64,000 nucleotides of DNA from Naegleria lovaniensis (lineage: Eukaryota > Heterolobosea > Eutetramitea > Acrasida > Naegleriidae), in NCBI RefSeq assembly GCF_003324165.1, contig NW_025407878.1, forward strand, positions 87,513 to 151,512, given 5' to 3'. The translations under genes and the position numbers were made by a program. The notes beneath the pieces were generated by a model that was given only the letters and a program-made list of their open reading frames with translations, searched no databases and had not been told where the DNA came from. Shown here in pieces: positions 28,640 through 41,548 of the stretch (its first letter is position 1; every line of letters begins with the position of its first letter).

Positions 28640-30607
28640 TTACAGCCACCTGTCAAACTCATCCAAAGTACTACTCTTTTTGTTAAAAATCCACTTATGA
28701 ACCGTGTTCAACATTGGAAGTGGTTTAGAAATTGTGAAATGAGAGGGAATGTCACATCCAAAATACTCTGCCTCTAAGCGCGCTTGTTTCCACTGTTCAA
28801 AACGTGAGAGAGCATTATCAATATGACTCTGTAAAAAATTAGTGCAAAACACTCCATGCTTGACACATTCATTGATAAAATTTTCATCTTGTAATAAAAT
28901 TGTATCTATGTAATCAACATTTTCTCTATTTGAAATGAGGGCAGTCAACGCAACGTCCTTATCGTTTCTGTACAGAGCACGAGGAAAATGCTTATTTTTG
29001 AAAATATCCCCTCTCACTTTTAACCATTCCATTATAAATTCCTTGTCTCGAAAGATCGATTTAAATTCATGATTCAACATTAAAGTGTCCAACGCACGGT
29101 TTTTGACATCTTGTTTCAAAATATTCAACAGGAAATGCTTGTTTTCCATCAAAAACTCGATAGAAGCAAATTCAATACTTTGTGGCTCTTGTAGAAATGC
29201 CTTTTCAATAATTTGTTCATCTGCTTTCAAATTGTCAGAAGCATATTCCAAAAGAAAACCATTTTCCGATATCACATCCATCATGTAACTCTTACACGAA
29301 AGAACATTCTGTGAAGCAAATCGAATACACTCCAAATCATAATCCAAAGCTAAATCCACAATTTTAGTATCATCTCTCAACTCCTCAGATGCAAATTTAA
29401 GAGCATTTCCATTTTGAGAAATAGCATCCATGACCACCTCTCGATTCGATTTCAATTCATTTGACATGAATTCCAAACAAAGTCCATTTTTTCTCACGAT
29501 TTCTAAAGCCAACGAAGGATCTTGTCGAAATCGTGCATTGGCAAATACAAGTCCTCGTGGAAGGGATTGCAACACGTGAGGAAGTGAATCTTTCAATCGA
29601 TCAGAAGCAAATTGTAAACATGAACCACATCCACGTTTGAGTGCTTCCATCACCCAATGAGTGTCATCTTTCAAATTGGAAGAGGCAAATTCGAGAGCCA
29701 GCGATTCACCATTTGAAATTAATTTTTTAACCATTCCATCCCTCATGTCTGGATCTGATTTGAGTTTGGATGGAACAATTTTCCAAATTGAAACTCCTTG
29801 ATTCAAGTCAATGGCTTTCAAGAAAAAATTCTTATCATGTTGTAACTCGTGTGGAATAAAATGTGGATCAATGGGTCGACAAATCCAATGAGGAAATTTC
29901 ATTTCTTGAAGTGAAATATTGGCTCGAGAAGCAATCTCAATAAAATTCTCTACCACCGCACGATCATTGAGAAATTCAATTGGAATCATGGCACTGCTTG
30001 ATGGTGTGGATGTTGGTAATTTTCGAATGTGTTCCTCTCGTCGTGAAAACCATTTTACAAATCCACGAATTTGATTTTGAAATTTGAGATTGAGTTTTTT
30101 GTCTAGTTGTGAAAGAGGATGGAGTGAAGGATTAATTTTGTCAAAATCGTGTAAAATTAATTGAACTGGAATTCGATGACTCGTGTCTATGGTCGTGTTG
30201 TTTGGTGTCATGTTGGATGGATAACACAAGTTGGTGCGATTTGAAAAGTTGGTTAGAGAGCTTGCTTGATTATGAATGACATGTGTATTCGTTAGCGTTG
30301 GATTTGTATATGAAATGCCACTTGTCATTTGGGGTCTATCAAATAAATTCATACGAAGAATGGGATTTATAATCTTTTCTCCCTCTCTCAATAATTCTTC
30401 CAATGACTCCACTCGGAATTCATAATTCAAAGATTGAAACGGAATGACTTGTCCGGATCGGAACGGATGAATTTGTTCCTGTTCTTGATGTCTCAAACGT
30501 TGCTCAATTTCAAAAGCAAAATCACTGATAGGAGGGTTAACATAGGTGCCACTGGTGTTGTGGTTGTGGTTGTGAGAAGAAAGTGGCGTCGAATGAAATC
30601 GATGCAT
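28640..30607 (-). CDS. DUF4116 repeat protein (copy 2)
   Basis: This is a single exon of 655 residues from the ATG at 30607. The first ~210 residues are low-complexity and unrecognised. From about residue 215 to 570 there are tandem DUF4116-type helical repeats (SNREVVMDAISQNGNALKFA; DDTKIVDLALDYDLECIRFA), more diverged than those of 14329-15963. The function is unknown. It is convergent with the ankyrin gene across 165 bp. Cys-rich variants (GCGSCLQFASDRLKD) occur within the repeats. Confidence 0.8.
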   Translation of the reverse strand: MHRFHSTPLSSHNHNHNTSGTYVNPPISDFAFEIEQRLRHQEQEQIHPFRSGQVIPFQSLNYEFRVESLEELLREGEKIINPILRMNLFDRPQMTSGISYTNPTLTNTHVIHNQASSLTNFSNRTNLCYPSNMTPNNTTIDTSHRIPVQLILHDFDKINPSLHPLSQLDKKLNLKFQNQIRGFVKWFSRREEHIRKLPTSTPSSSAMIPIEFLNDRAVVENFIEIASRANISLQEMKFPHWICRPIDPHFIPHELQHDKNFFLKAIDLNQGVSIWKIVPSKLKSDPDMRDGMVKKLISNGESLALEFASSNLKDDTHWVMEALKRGCGSCLQFASDRLKDSLPHVLQSLPRGLVFANARFRQDPSLALEIVRKNGLCLEFMSNELKSNREVVMDAISQNGNALKFASEELRDDTKIVDLALDYDLECIRFASQNVLSCKSYMMDVISENGFLLEYASDNLKADEQIIEKAFLQEPQSIEFASIEFLMENKHFLLNILKQDVKNRALDTLMLNHEFKSIFRDKEFIMEWLKVRGDIFKNKHFPRALYRNDKDVALTALISNRENVDYIDTILLQDENFINECVKHGVFCTNFLQSHIDNALSRFEQWKQARLEAEYFGCDIPSHFTISKPLPMLNTVHKWIFNKKSSTLDEFDRWL

Positions 30608-32630
<2,023 letters not shown>

Positions 32631-34285
32631 GCTGTTTCTTGGACTGCATTGTTGTGCTTGATAAATTAAATTTCTTCTGAAAGACTAAGTTATTACCTGC
32701 ACGATAATAATTTGCAAAAACATTTCAATCTTGCTCAATGAAATCACGCTAGATCCAATGGCCATTCGTTCCCTAAATCTGTGAAAAGGCATTCTCTTCC
32801 TTTCGAGAGGAGACTACAGATATATCGTCGTCAGTGAAATGAAGTTGAGAATCAAAGTGGAACAAAGTTCAAACGTTTCGTCTCTTAAAAGAAAACGTCT
32901 TCCGATTTGAAACCTGGCTCCCTGTCACTTGTCTTGATGCTTACTGACCTTTTTGCGCCTGTTTTTTCCATCTGATATCTCCACTATCTTCGCAGGATCC
33001 CTATCAAACAAGTTGTCAAATCGTTCATGGTTCTCTTTACAAAAGAAAAGCATACACGTGTGCACATCTTCGTCACCGTTACACGCTAGCTGTTTCATTC
33101 AACACGAGATCTCTGGGCGTGACATTTGGCAGCTTTAATTTCCTTCATCTTTCACAATTGCATTCAATCTTGTAACAATTGATCAGACCTTTTTTCTCAC
33201 ACACAACAGTTTCCTTTTCCGACTTGCAAGTCCACATCAAAACGCGAAAGCCCATTCAATTCTCTTGCCCACGAAAAAAACCATCACACGAAAACCCATT
33301 CAAAATCAGTTCAACCATCACATCAACTTTAAGATTCTGTTGACCTTTCCCTCTAGTGTCATCATCTCTCGACTTTGTTTTTACTCCGACCTCACGTGGA
33401 TTGAAAATTTTTCATCTTTTCAAACAACAACAAGGAGCTTCGAAGTGAAATTTGAGATAGATCTACCACGTGCGTTTCTTGTTATCTATTCAAAATCCAA
33501 ATTCAACATTTGGTTTGAACGCCTTGAAAGGAAACCTCTTCCAACGGTTCAAAAACAACACATCACCATCTGCACGCTCTATTACTAGTTGTAGAGTGTG
33601 CTGCTTGGTCATCAACAGCGAGAATTGTGGTGTGGCCATCATCCTTGAATCAATATACCAAAACGATTCAATCTTTCCAAATAGAACCAACGATCCTTCT
33701 GTTGTGATTGTTGTTGCTGCAATTAATCATTGGATAGAAATTGTCGTTAACTCTTCACTAATAATTGATCCAAATTTTCCAAATTCACATCTGTGGCATT
33801 CTGTTGCATTCGATTGAATTGGAAATCCAACAAATTTGGAAACAACAACAAGACACTTTAAAAAATTGGCATAGTTGTGAGATTTCAGAAGAATCAACAA
33901 CAACAATAATAACGCCGGCATCATTCCTCCACTCATTGGTGTTTGCACGACGAACGTTCAACAACCAATTGATTTCATAAGGCGCAAACAACACGATCGT
34001 TTGGTGTGAAATTCACAAAAAGAGTGACTCTCGAGTGGTTGAGTGGAATTAATATTTTAGAACAACAACAACAACAACAACAAGGAAGAAACCATTCTTC
34101 TTCTTGCTGCCGCTCCGCACGACAATTGTGCCATTTTCTGATTCTTGTTCTTTGACTTTACACACATGTGACTCGCCGCGTTGGTTTTGCTAAATTCAAA
34201 ATTTAAACATTCACTTTTACATTCACACACAGACGTGGCTAATTAACAAAATCATTCAACAACAACAATAATAACAACAACAAGT
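32631..34285. other. Long region without a recognised gene
   Basis: This 1.65-kb stretch holds only short frames in several phases (for example 33265-33588 and 33470-33817), none with a recognisable domain. Toward its end it becomes rich in CAA/AAC triplets. It is probably the extended leader or promoter of the Ser/Thr-rich gene at 34286. A non-coding RNA or 5' introns cannot be excluded. Confidence 0.4.
34061..34083 (+). repeat. Short ACA/CAA triplet repeat
   Basis: About seven to eight ACA triplets in the leader of the gene at 34286; a second, shorter run lies just before its ATG. Such runs are common in 5' leaders here. Confidence 0.7.
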
Positions 34286-36292
34286 ATGAATCCTTCGAGT
34301 CCTTGGAATCAAAACTTGGAAGGATTGATAAAACAAGAACAAGTTTCATCTTCGATAGGTAAACAACATCATCGAGGGAGTAGTGGAATGGAAGGAAAAT
34401 CTGTTTCGTGTTCTCCTTCGACGACTTCGACCTTGCTCTCTGAAATGATGACGTCGTCGACGAGCTCGGCTTCGAAATTTTCACACTTTACAACAACTCA
34501 ATTGAGCAATGAAATGTTAAATTCAATTCGGAATGATATTCACATGACGAAGCCATCATCTTCGATCGGAGGAGCAACGATGAATCCTAGTAGTAATACT
34601 TTATTGCCGAATATGAATTTGGCAGGAATTGCAACCACTTCGAGTGCTCTTTCATCACAATCTCCACAGCAACTGTCAGTAATCATTCCATCAGCCTCTC
34701 CCCTTTCTACCTATGCCAGCACTTCCATTCATCATCCACTAGAGAATTTAAACCAAACCAACACTCCCTCTCCTCTCACTCCTTCCTCAACGACCAGTGC
34801 AACCACAACCACTTGCACACCATCCACAACTTTTCTCAAATTAAATGTCGAAGAACTACTTGTTGATTTACATCAAGAACAACAACAACAACAACACCAC
34901 CACCACCATAATACTCATTCAATATTGAATCCTTCTCCTCCTCAACAAACACCATTTACGAAATTAGTGCAATTTCAAGTGTCTCAGCAACAACAAATCT
35001 TGAATAATCCTTCTCGTTCAGCTTCAACTCTGCTGTCCAATACTTCTTCTTCTACTACTGCAACTACCACTGGTCCAACATCAACGCAGATCATTCCATC
35101 CTCTTCCGCCACTTCCACCACTCCATTGATGTCTTCATCGAGTCGAAGTTTCGATTCCGTGATGCAGCAACAACATTTGGAAAGTCAAAATTCAGCTTCC
35201 GTCTTGTTGCAACAACGGAATTCTTCATTGACGAATACGAATTTGATGAATCAAGTGATGAATGCTTCTTCGAATGTGGTCAATAGTTCTTCATCGACCA
35301 TGGCGGCGACGAGCACGACAACGACAGGTTCACAAGTATTGTTGCCCAAGCAATTTACTATATTTGGGAATCAGAATTCTGATGCATCATCGCTCATGAT
35401 GTCAAATATCCTTTCGAGTCATTTACCAAATACTATGGATGACCAAAGTAGGAAATCATCCACTGCTACAACATCATTCTTACCATCTTTGACAAGTGGC
35501 AGCAATCGGATGCCTTCCTTAACCACATCATCAACAACAACAACTTCGAGTAATACTCCAAATGCATTTACAACGTTTCAAGTCGCAACAAACCATGACA
35601 CAAGCAATATTGTTCAATTATCAAGTACGTTGGGAGAACCCGTTACAGAATTGACCATGACGTTTCAAGATTCTCAACCATTGACTACAAGTTCGAATGC
35701 TCCCATGACGACAACAAGCATGCGAAAGAAAAAAAGTGGAATGACAAGTGACACCTCTTCGATAGGAGAAGCATCGCCGACCTTGTCACAACAAACATCG
35801 AAAAAGAGAAATATTCATCCAACCTCAATGAAAATGGAAGGAGTAGGAACAGCACCTTCAAGAAAGAAGAATAAGGGAGGCCCCATGCAAACATGTCCTC
35901 CCTTAAAAATAATTCCATCCTCGTTGACAAGTGTCACTTTTCATAACACCTCTCAATCGAGCTCTTCTTCGATGACTCCTACAGTCACGACTCCTACCAA
36001 CTATTCCATCATGAGCTCTGCTGGCAGTCATTCTAGTAGTAGTGGTGGAAATATTCAATTCGTCACGAATGAATTTCAAGAATTCAAGTCAGGACAACAC
36101 GAAACGCAAAAACGACAACGAAAAGAACGAATTTACAAATTCTATTCGACTGTGCCTTCTAATTTTTCCACACAGCCATCGTCCTCTTCGACAGGAACGA
36201 ATTTGAATGAAAATTCCTCAACAACAACTTCTCAACAAATGTATCATGAAGAACGATCTCCGAGTTTTTCATCGTCCTCTCCAAGAATGTAA
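34286..36292 (+). CDS. Ser/Thr/Gln-rich low-complexity protein, possibly nuclear
   Basis: A single exon of 668 residues, more than a third Ser plus Thr, with Gln/His runs around residues 197-208 (QQQQQHHHHHH). Basic clusters that could act as nuclear localisation signals include MRKKKSG, SKKRNIH, SRKKNKGG and KRQRKER. The short segment before the C-terminus (HETQKRQRKERIYKFYSTVP) is the least repetitive and may be functional. The composition suggests a transcription regulator with disordered activation segments, but no DNA-binding domain is recognisable. The ATG at 34286 follows a CAA-rich leader. The functional call is inference. Confidence 0.6.
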   Translation: MNPSSPWNQNLEGLIKQEQVSSSIGKQHHRGSSGMEGKSVSCSPSTTSTLLSEMMTSSTSSASKFSHFTTTQLSNEMLNSIRNDIHMTKPSSSIGGATMNPSSNTLLPNMNLAGIATTSSALSSQSPQQLSVIIPSASPLSTYASTSIHHPLENLNQTNTPSPLTPSSTTSATTTTCTPSTTFLKLNVEELLVDLHQEQQQQQHHHHHNTHSILNPSPPQQTPFTKLVQFQVSQQQQILNNPSRSASTLLSNTSSSTTATTTGPTSTQIIPSSSATSTTPLMSSSSRSFDSVMQQQHLESQNSASVLLQQRNSSLTNTNLMNQVMNASSNVVNSSSSTMAATSTTTTGSQVLLPKQFTIFGNQNSDASSLMMSNILSSHLPNTMDDQSRKSSTATTSFLPSLTSGSNRMPSLTTSSTTTTSSNTPNAFTTFQVATNHDTSNIVQLSSTLGEPVTELTMTFQDSQPLTTSSNAPMTTTSMRKKKSGMTSDTSSIGEASPTLSQQTSKKRNIHPTSMKMEGVGTAPSRKKNKGGPMQTCPPLKIIPSSLTSVTFHNTSQSSSSSMTPTVTTPTNYSIMSSAGSHSSSSGGNIQFVTNEFQEFKSGQHETQKRQRKERIYKFYSTVPSNFSTQPSSSSTGTNLNENSSTTTSQQMYHEERSPSFSSSSPRM

Positions 36293-36434
36293 ATAAAATA
36301 TTTACAACAACTAAGGGTGTGTGAATTTGGATTTTTTTTTGTACGTTCCTTACGAAACAACAATTTGAACCATCAAATTCAATTCCACCAACTCTTCAAA
36401 CTTAGTCTCATGAGAATTTATAGTTTACAAAAAA

Positions 36435-38249
36435 ATGAGTCAACAACAACAACTTTTTGAAAATCAAATTGTGATCATTACGGGAGCAGCAAGAGGATTG
36501 GGACGTTCTCATGCATTGGCTTTTGCGGGTTGCGGAGCGTATGTGGTAGTTCAGGATATTGATGAAAAGGCATCCCGAGAAACGGTTGAATATTTGAACA
36601 AACAATTTCCGAGTAGGTGTTTTGTACAACTCGATCATGGATAGTTAATACAAGTAATTATTATTGTTGGATGTCATGACTGTATGGATGCTTTTGAAAT
36701 TTATTTTAATTTTCATCAATGATTGCAAAATGAATATTTTAAATAATATTGGTTTAATCATCACGGCTTTGATCAATGTACAATTTGGTCATTTTCATGG
36801 ATAATCAATGAACGAAAAATTTTGGTTGACTACGTACAACACGGTAAAGTTAAAACTGGTGTTAGAGCAATCGCCTCGAATCATTCCATTACCAATCCTG
36901 AAGGTCCATCCCAAATTATTGAACAAGCTTTGAAATCCTTTCCTCCTCAAGCTAAAATCACAGTTCTTGTGAATAATGCAGGAATTTTGAGAGATAAATC
37001 CTTCTCGAACATGACCGAAGAGCAATGGTCACAAGTCTATTCCGTTCACTTGTATGGAGTTTTCTTAATGACACGTCAGGTTTGGAACATTTTCAAGAAA
37101 CAACAATATGGTCGAGTGATTTTCACAACTTCAGCTGCTGGTTTGTATGGAAATTTTGGACAAGCCAATTACAGTGCCTGTAAAGAAGCTTTGTGTGGAT
37201 TGGCAAGAACGTTGGCATTAGAAAGTGAGAGAATGGGAAATGTTTGTGTGAATTGTGTGAGTCCATTGGCTGGTACACAAATTTTGCAACAATCGAATAT
37301 GGAGAAGGAAATGTTAGACTCATTGAAAGTGGAGATGGTTTCTCCTTTAGTTGTTTTCCTATCTTCTTCGAAATGTAAGGAAAATGGACAAATCTATGAA
37401 GCAGGAGGAGGAGTCATTACCAAAGTGAGATATGAACGTGGAGTTCCATTCTATTGTGACACAATTCAAAATGCACTTAGTGTGGAGGTGATTGAAAAAA
37501 ATTGGGAAAAGATTAATCAATTTTTCACCATCTCTCCTGACGCAAATGTAGATCCAGAAAATAATGGATTTGAAAGAAATCCAAAGAGTGCTGCTGAGAG
37601 TTTCCAAAACATTATCAAACATGCAACCAAGTTGCATCAAAAGAGTGCTACTTCTACCAGCAGCGATTCTAGAGAGAGTGTTACACGAGATGTCACTACT
37701 ACCTCTACTCAACAATCATCATCTACAACAACAGCAGAACCCAAAATTGTTGCTGGACTTAAACGAGCAGTTTCTCCCAATGAGGTTCATGTGGATGGAT
37801 ACAAGTGCTCTGAATTATTCGGAAGAATGGTCATACTTTTCAAGGAACATACTGACCTAGTTGGAAAATTCAAAGTAACCTATGTATTTGATTTAATTAA
37901 TGACCAAAACAAGAATATTAAGAAACAATGGACTCTCAATATCAAAAATAAGGACGATTGTGGAGTTTATTTGGGAGCTCCAGTCACCACAGAAGGAGAC
38001 AAAGTTGTCGATTGTGTCATGACCATGACCGATTCGAATTGTTACAAGGTCATGACAGGTCAAATTTCACCACAAAGGTAAGTGTTAAAGTGCATGTCTT
38101 TAATGGAAATACGTTGAACTCGATGATTTTTAAACAAAATATTTAACAGTGCGTACATGAGAGGAATGGTCAAAGTTAAAGGAAGTATTGGACTAGCTCT
38201 CAAATTAACAGGATTGCAAAAATTATTGACTCCTCAACCTTCATTGTAA
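36435..38249 (+). CDS. SDR-SCP2 fusion, peroxisomal multifunctional enzyme-like (Dictyostelium mfeA type)
   Basis: Exons 36435-36612, 36850-38077 and 38150-38249 (introns 237 and 72 nt, phases fit) give 501 residues. The N-terminal half is a short-chain dehydrogenase: cofactor motif TGAARGLGR, NNAGI, and catalytic Ser/Tyr/Lys in TTSAAGLYGNFGQANYSACK, all typical of MFE-2 3-hydroxyacyl-CoA dehydrogenases. A Ser/Thr-rich linker leads to a C-terminal SCP2 sterol-carrier domain (from about residue 375, ending LKLTGLQKLL). The hydratase domain of full MFE-2 is missing, as in Dictyostelium MfeA. It would act in peroxisomal beta-oxidation, but the C-terminus is PSL rather than a standard SKL-type signal, so peroxisomal import is uncertain. 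Confidence 0.85.
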
Positions 38250-38396
38250 ATTTTTCACACTACAATAATTTCAAGATTAGTTTTCAAATAATTGCAAACA
38301 AAGACCACAATGTTGTTCGCGTATCACGTTTCTTGTGATGCACTCGTATTTGGAAACTAACTGCGCGTCCCAAAAAGTAAAAATATCTCCCAGTAC

Positions 38397-40150
38397 ATGT
38401 TCGAAAACAACAGTTTTGCCTTTCCATTCCAACAAGGAGATAGAAAACAGATGCGTCCAACGTCAACTTCCAACACACAAAAAATGTCGCTCACTTCAAC
38501 AACACGTGATATTTCATCAACAACAACCACCACAACCTCCAATTCTCAACATTCTCTGTTACTCCAATTCATCTCTTCTTCTCTTCCTAGCATTGTAACC
38601 ACAGCGGTCAATGACAACAACAAACTCAATGTCAACGGTTATGCCAACATTACTCTCAAAGATGTTCAACCGTTATGGGTCAGTTATTCAACACTCGCCA
38701 ACAGTTCCTTCTTTCTCGTGTGTTACATGATTTACTTTTTCATTGTCGGCATTTTTCTAAAACGAGTTTCAATGAAAAAGAAATTGAAAAGAAATCATAA
38801 AATCTTGTTAACATTGACTGTCATTTTTGTGGGTATTCAAGCATGGACGCAATTGTTGAGAATTGTCAATGATTCGTTGGGGATTATTGGGAGGAATGTG
38901 TTGGAACAGGGACAATTGGTGGAATGGCCGTTATTTGTGGCAATGAATGCGGTGGGAGGAATTACAACGATTTTTACATTTTCGAATTTAATTTCGTTGT
39001 TTGTGATTTTGTTTGTGGTTCAGAATATTTTGTAAGTGAAATATTTTTCGATGTTTTGTAATTTTTACAATTTTTTTTTAACATTTGTTATTTTCTTTTA
39101 TTTACATTGTCAATTTATTGAACTAGTTGGGAAACTGCAAAATTAGTGCGGGCCATTTCGGAAAAATCATTCAACGTGATTCGAGTGGTCATGCTTGTGG
39201 TGAATGTAATTTTTATTTTACTGACTTTTTCCTTAGTTCTACTCGTTGGAGTGTGTTTTTCCCTTTTTGGATTAGGAATACTCTCGAAGAATGTAGCCAC
39301 CGCGGTTTTCGTGTGTGTTTTTATCTTGGTTGTGCTGATGCTCTTTTTCGATTCCTTTATGGTTTTGACATCTGGCATTTTAGTCATCAAAACCATCAAA
39401 GACACTACTGCAAACACTGTGAAAGCCATCACTCTTCGACCTCTCGAAAAACAGAGCTCTCGATCCTCCTTCGATTTACAATCTTTTGAACGTCGAGTTC
39501 AAAGTCCTTTCAAAATCACATTCGGTCTTCTCATAGGCATGTTGACCTGCATGTTCATGGAAGTCATTGCTGGAGGCATTGCTAGTGCCGTTGCAGAAAT
39601 TGAAACTCTTCGATTAGTGTGGTACATTTTCAATTGCTTGGGAGTTTTATTATTTGCAGTCATTGTTTTGTTTTTATTCTTTCCATTATTCTTTGGAAAT
39701 GAAAATGCATTTGCAGAAATTGAGAAACGATCCAGAATGAATTCAACTCAAAGACAGCAACCACAAAATTCTCAGAATGGCGCGAATGATGGTGTAAATT
39801 CTTCGAAAAATTTATCATGTGAAATTTACATTGAGAATGGCATACAAGTTCCAAGTTCCTTTTCACATGTGAAAATTCCTTCTTCCTCGAACGAGAGTAC
39901 TCCAACACAACGATATGAAAAAGCCTTACTCTCTCCTCAGAATCCTCAATCGTTAACAGTCACAGCAAGATTAATGACTGATCCTCCAGTGAGTCCATTA
40001 TACAGTCCAAGTACTGCTTCGATCATCACAGAGGAGAATGAAAAAAAAGCACAACATGAGAACCATGTCATGGATGAGGAAATTAAGGATGGATATGAAG
40101 AAGAACATTCGAATTCTACTTCGAACTCAAGTCAAACCAATGAGCCATAA
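38397..40150 (+). CDS. Seven-helix membrane protein A
   Basis: Exons 38397-39031 and 39127-40150 (intron 95 nt, phase 2) give 552 residues. After a ~100-residue Ser/Thr/Asn-rich N-terminus come seven hydrophobic segments. The first is FFLVCYMIYFFIVGIFL and the last LGVLLFAVIVLFLFFPLFF. A soluble polar tail of ~140 residues follows, ending NSSQTNEP. The topology recalls a G-protein-coupled receptor, but I see no family signature, so this is a topology-based description. A paralogue sharing layout and the first intron position lies at 42665-44389. It is probably a surface or endomembrane receptor-like protein. Confidence 0.7.
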
Positions 40151-40243
40151 GAAGTGCTGAAAAGACGACTATTTACAAACTTTATCACTCACCAGCTCTG
40201 AAAATCACAACCTTTGAGTTCCATAATAAGAGAAACCAACTCA

Positions 40244-41548
40244 TTAATTTTGGAAGTTTTTCTTTTCTAAAGCGTTCATGGTGCTTTGATGTCGAGAGCA
40301 AGTTTCATTCCATTTGGTCAACAGTTTCGATTTCTTCTTTTCATGCTTTTTGACAAGTTTTTTCAATTCCTGGTTATGTTGGATGGTCAACAATTGCTGA
40401 TTCAATTCCGCAATGGTTTGTACTCGCGTAGTGAATGATTTTGTGACCTCAACGAACTTATTATTGAGTTTAACATACGCGTCCTCAATACGTTTCAATC
40501 GGTTTTGGGTATCAGATTTGTAAAATGGAACACCTAACTGTTCACCGATACTATTCAGTTTCTGCTTTGCGCTTTCATAACATTGTTGGTATGATTGAGA
40601 TATCTCTTTCTCTAGCAAGGTTAACATGGTCATTAACATCTCACAACTTGGTTCGTTCGTGTTTGTTGTTTGCACTAAACCACGGAACTGATCAAGACTT
40701 TGCTCAAAGCTTTTCAACAATGAATGTTCTTCTGGAAATAACCATCCAGCCATCTCAGTCTTAAACTTGGACAACGATGCCAATATTTGTGCGCATTCCT
40801 TCAATTTCAATTGATTGCCTTCTTGACCCATACGCTCTCGAACTTGTTCAGCGGAGGTGCTTTGCTCAATGTCAACACCTGAAGAAGAATGACCGATCGA
40901 TTCAATCTCCAGATTTTTGATTTTTTCCAAAGGTTCAATTTTGATAAATTGTCCAATACTAATCCAATTCGTGCGAATGTCTTGTCCTATTTGGTATTCG
41001 ATGCGCAATCGACATCGCTCTGGTTGTACAATCTTACCATGAAATGTACGTCCTTGAATATCTTGAAAAGTATAGTTCGCAAGTTTCCATTCTGAGCTCT
41101 TTGACTTTTTCAAAATACTTTTGAGGGGAATGAATTCTCTGATTTCGGGGGTCACTTTCATTGTTTGTACTTGGCCACAATCATCTAGAACCTCGATAGT
41201 TGAATTATCTTTTGCCGTGTTCAACAACAATCCATAACTATTGGAATAAAAATGAGATCTTATTCTGTGTCCTTTTTTGAACTGGTCAACTTCGGAATTA
41301 ATAGAGTAGACAGAAAAAATCTGGGTTAGGGTACAAGAAGAGACTTTTCCAATTGCTTTTCTTCGGCTCAGTTTGAACTCCATATCATTCCCTTCCCTTT
41401 CCACCCAGAAATATGTTTCATAAATAGTGCCATTATCAACCCAATCCACAGCAAATGCTCTTCCATCGTTAGTATCAAGTGTGGTTTGGTGTTTAAAAAG
41501 GTGTTCATACTTTGCCAGGCTTTCAAGCAACTTGTCGTCACTGGACAT
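40244..41548 (-). CDS. Uncharacterised coiled-coil protein, 434 residues
   Basis: A single exon from the ATG at 41548. The first ~200 residues look like a beta-rich globular region (FAVDWVDNGTIYETYFWVER; GRTFHGKIVQPERCRLRIEY). The rest is largely helical with coiled-coil character, ending in Lys-rich sequence (KKLVKKHEKKKSKLLTKW). No family is recognised and there is no membrane segment. It lies inverted between two paralogous seven-helix genes and is convergent with the first, 93 bp away. Confidence 0.65.
   Translation of the reverse strand: MSSDDKLLESLAKYEHLFKHQTTLDTNDGRAFAVDWVDNGTIYETYFWVEREGNDMEFKLSRRKAIGKVSSCTLTQIFSVYSINSEVDQFKKGHRIRSHFYSNSYGLLLNTAKDNSTIEVLDDCGQVQTMKVTPEIREFIPLKSILKKSKSSEWKLANYTFQDIQGRTFHGKIVQPERCRLRIEYQIGQDIRTNWISIGQFIKIEPLEKIKNLEIESIGHSSSGVDIEQSTSAEQVRERMGQEGNQLKLKECAQILASLSKFKTEMAGWLFPEEHSLLKSFEQSLDQFRGLVQTTNTNEPSCEMLMTMLTLLEKEISQSYQQCYESAKQKLNSIGEQLGVPFYKSDTQNRLKRIEDAYVKLNNKFVEVTKSFTTRVQTIAELNQQLLTIQHNQELKKLVKKHEKKKSKLLTKWNETCSRHQSTMNALEKKNFQN

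Noticed and set aside
33265-33980. Several overlapping short frames upstream of the Ser/Thr-rich gene
   Set aside because: They lie in different phases on both strands, with no domain or splice sites joining them.
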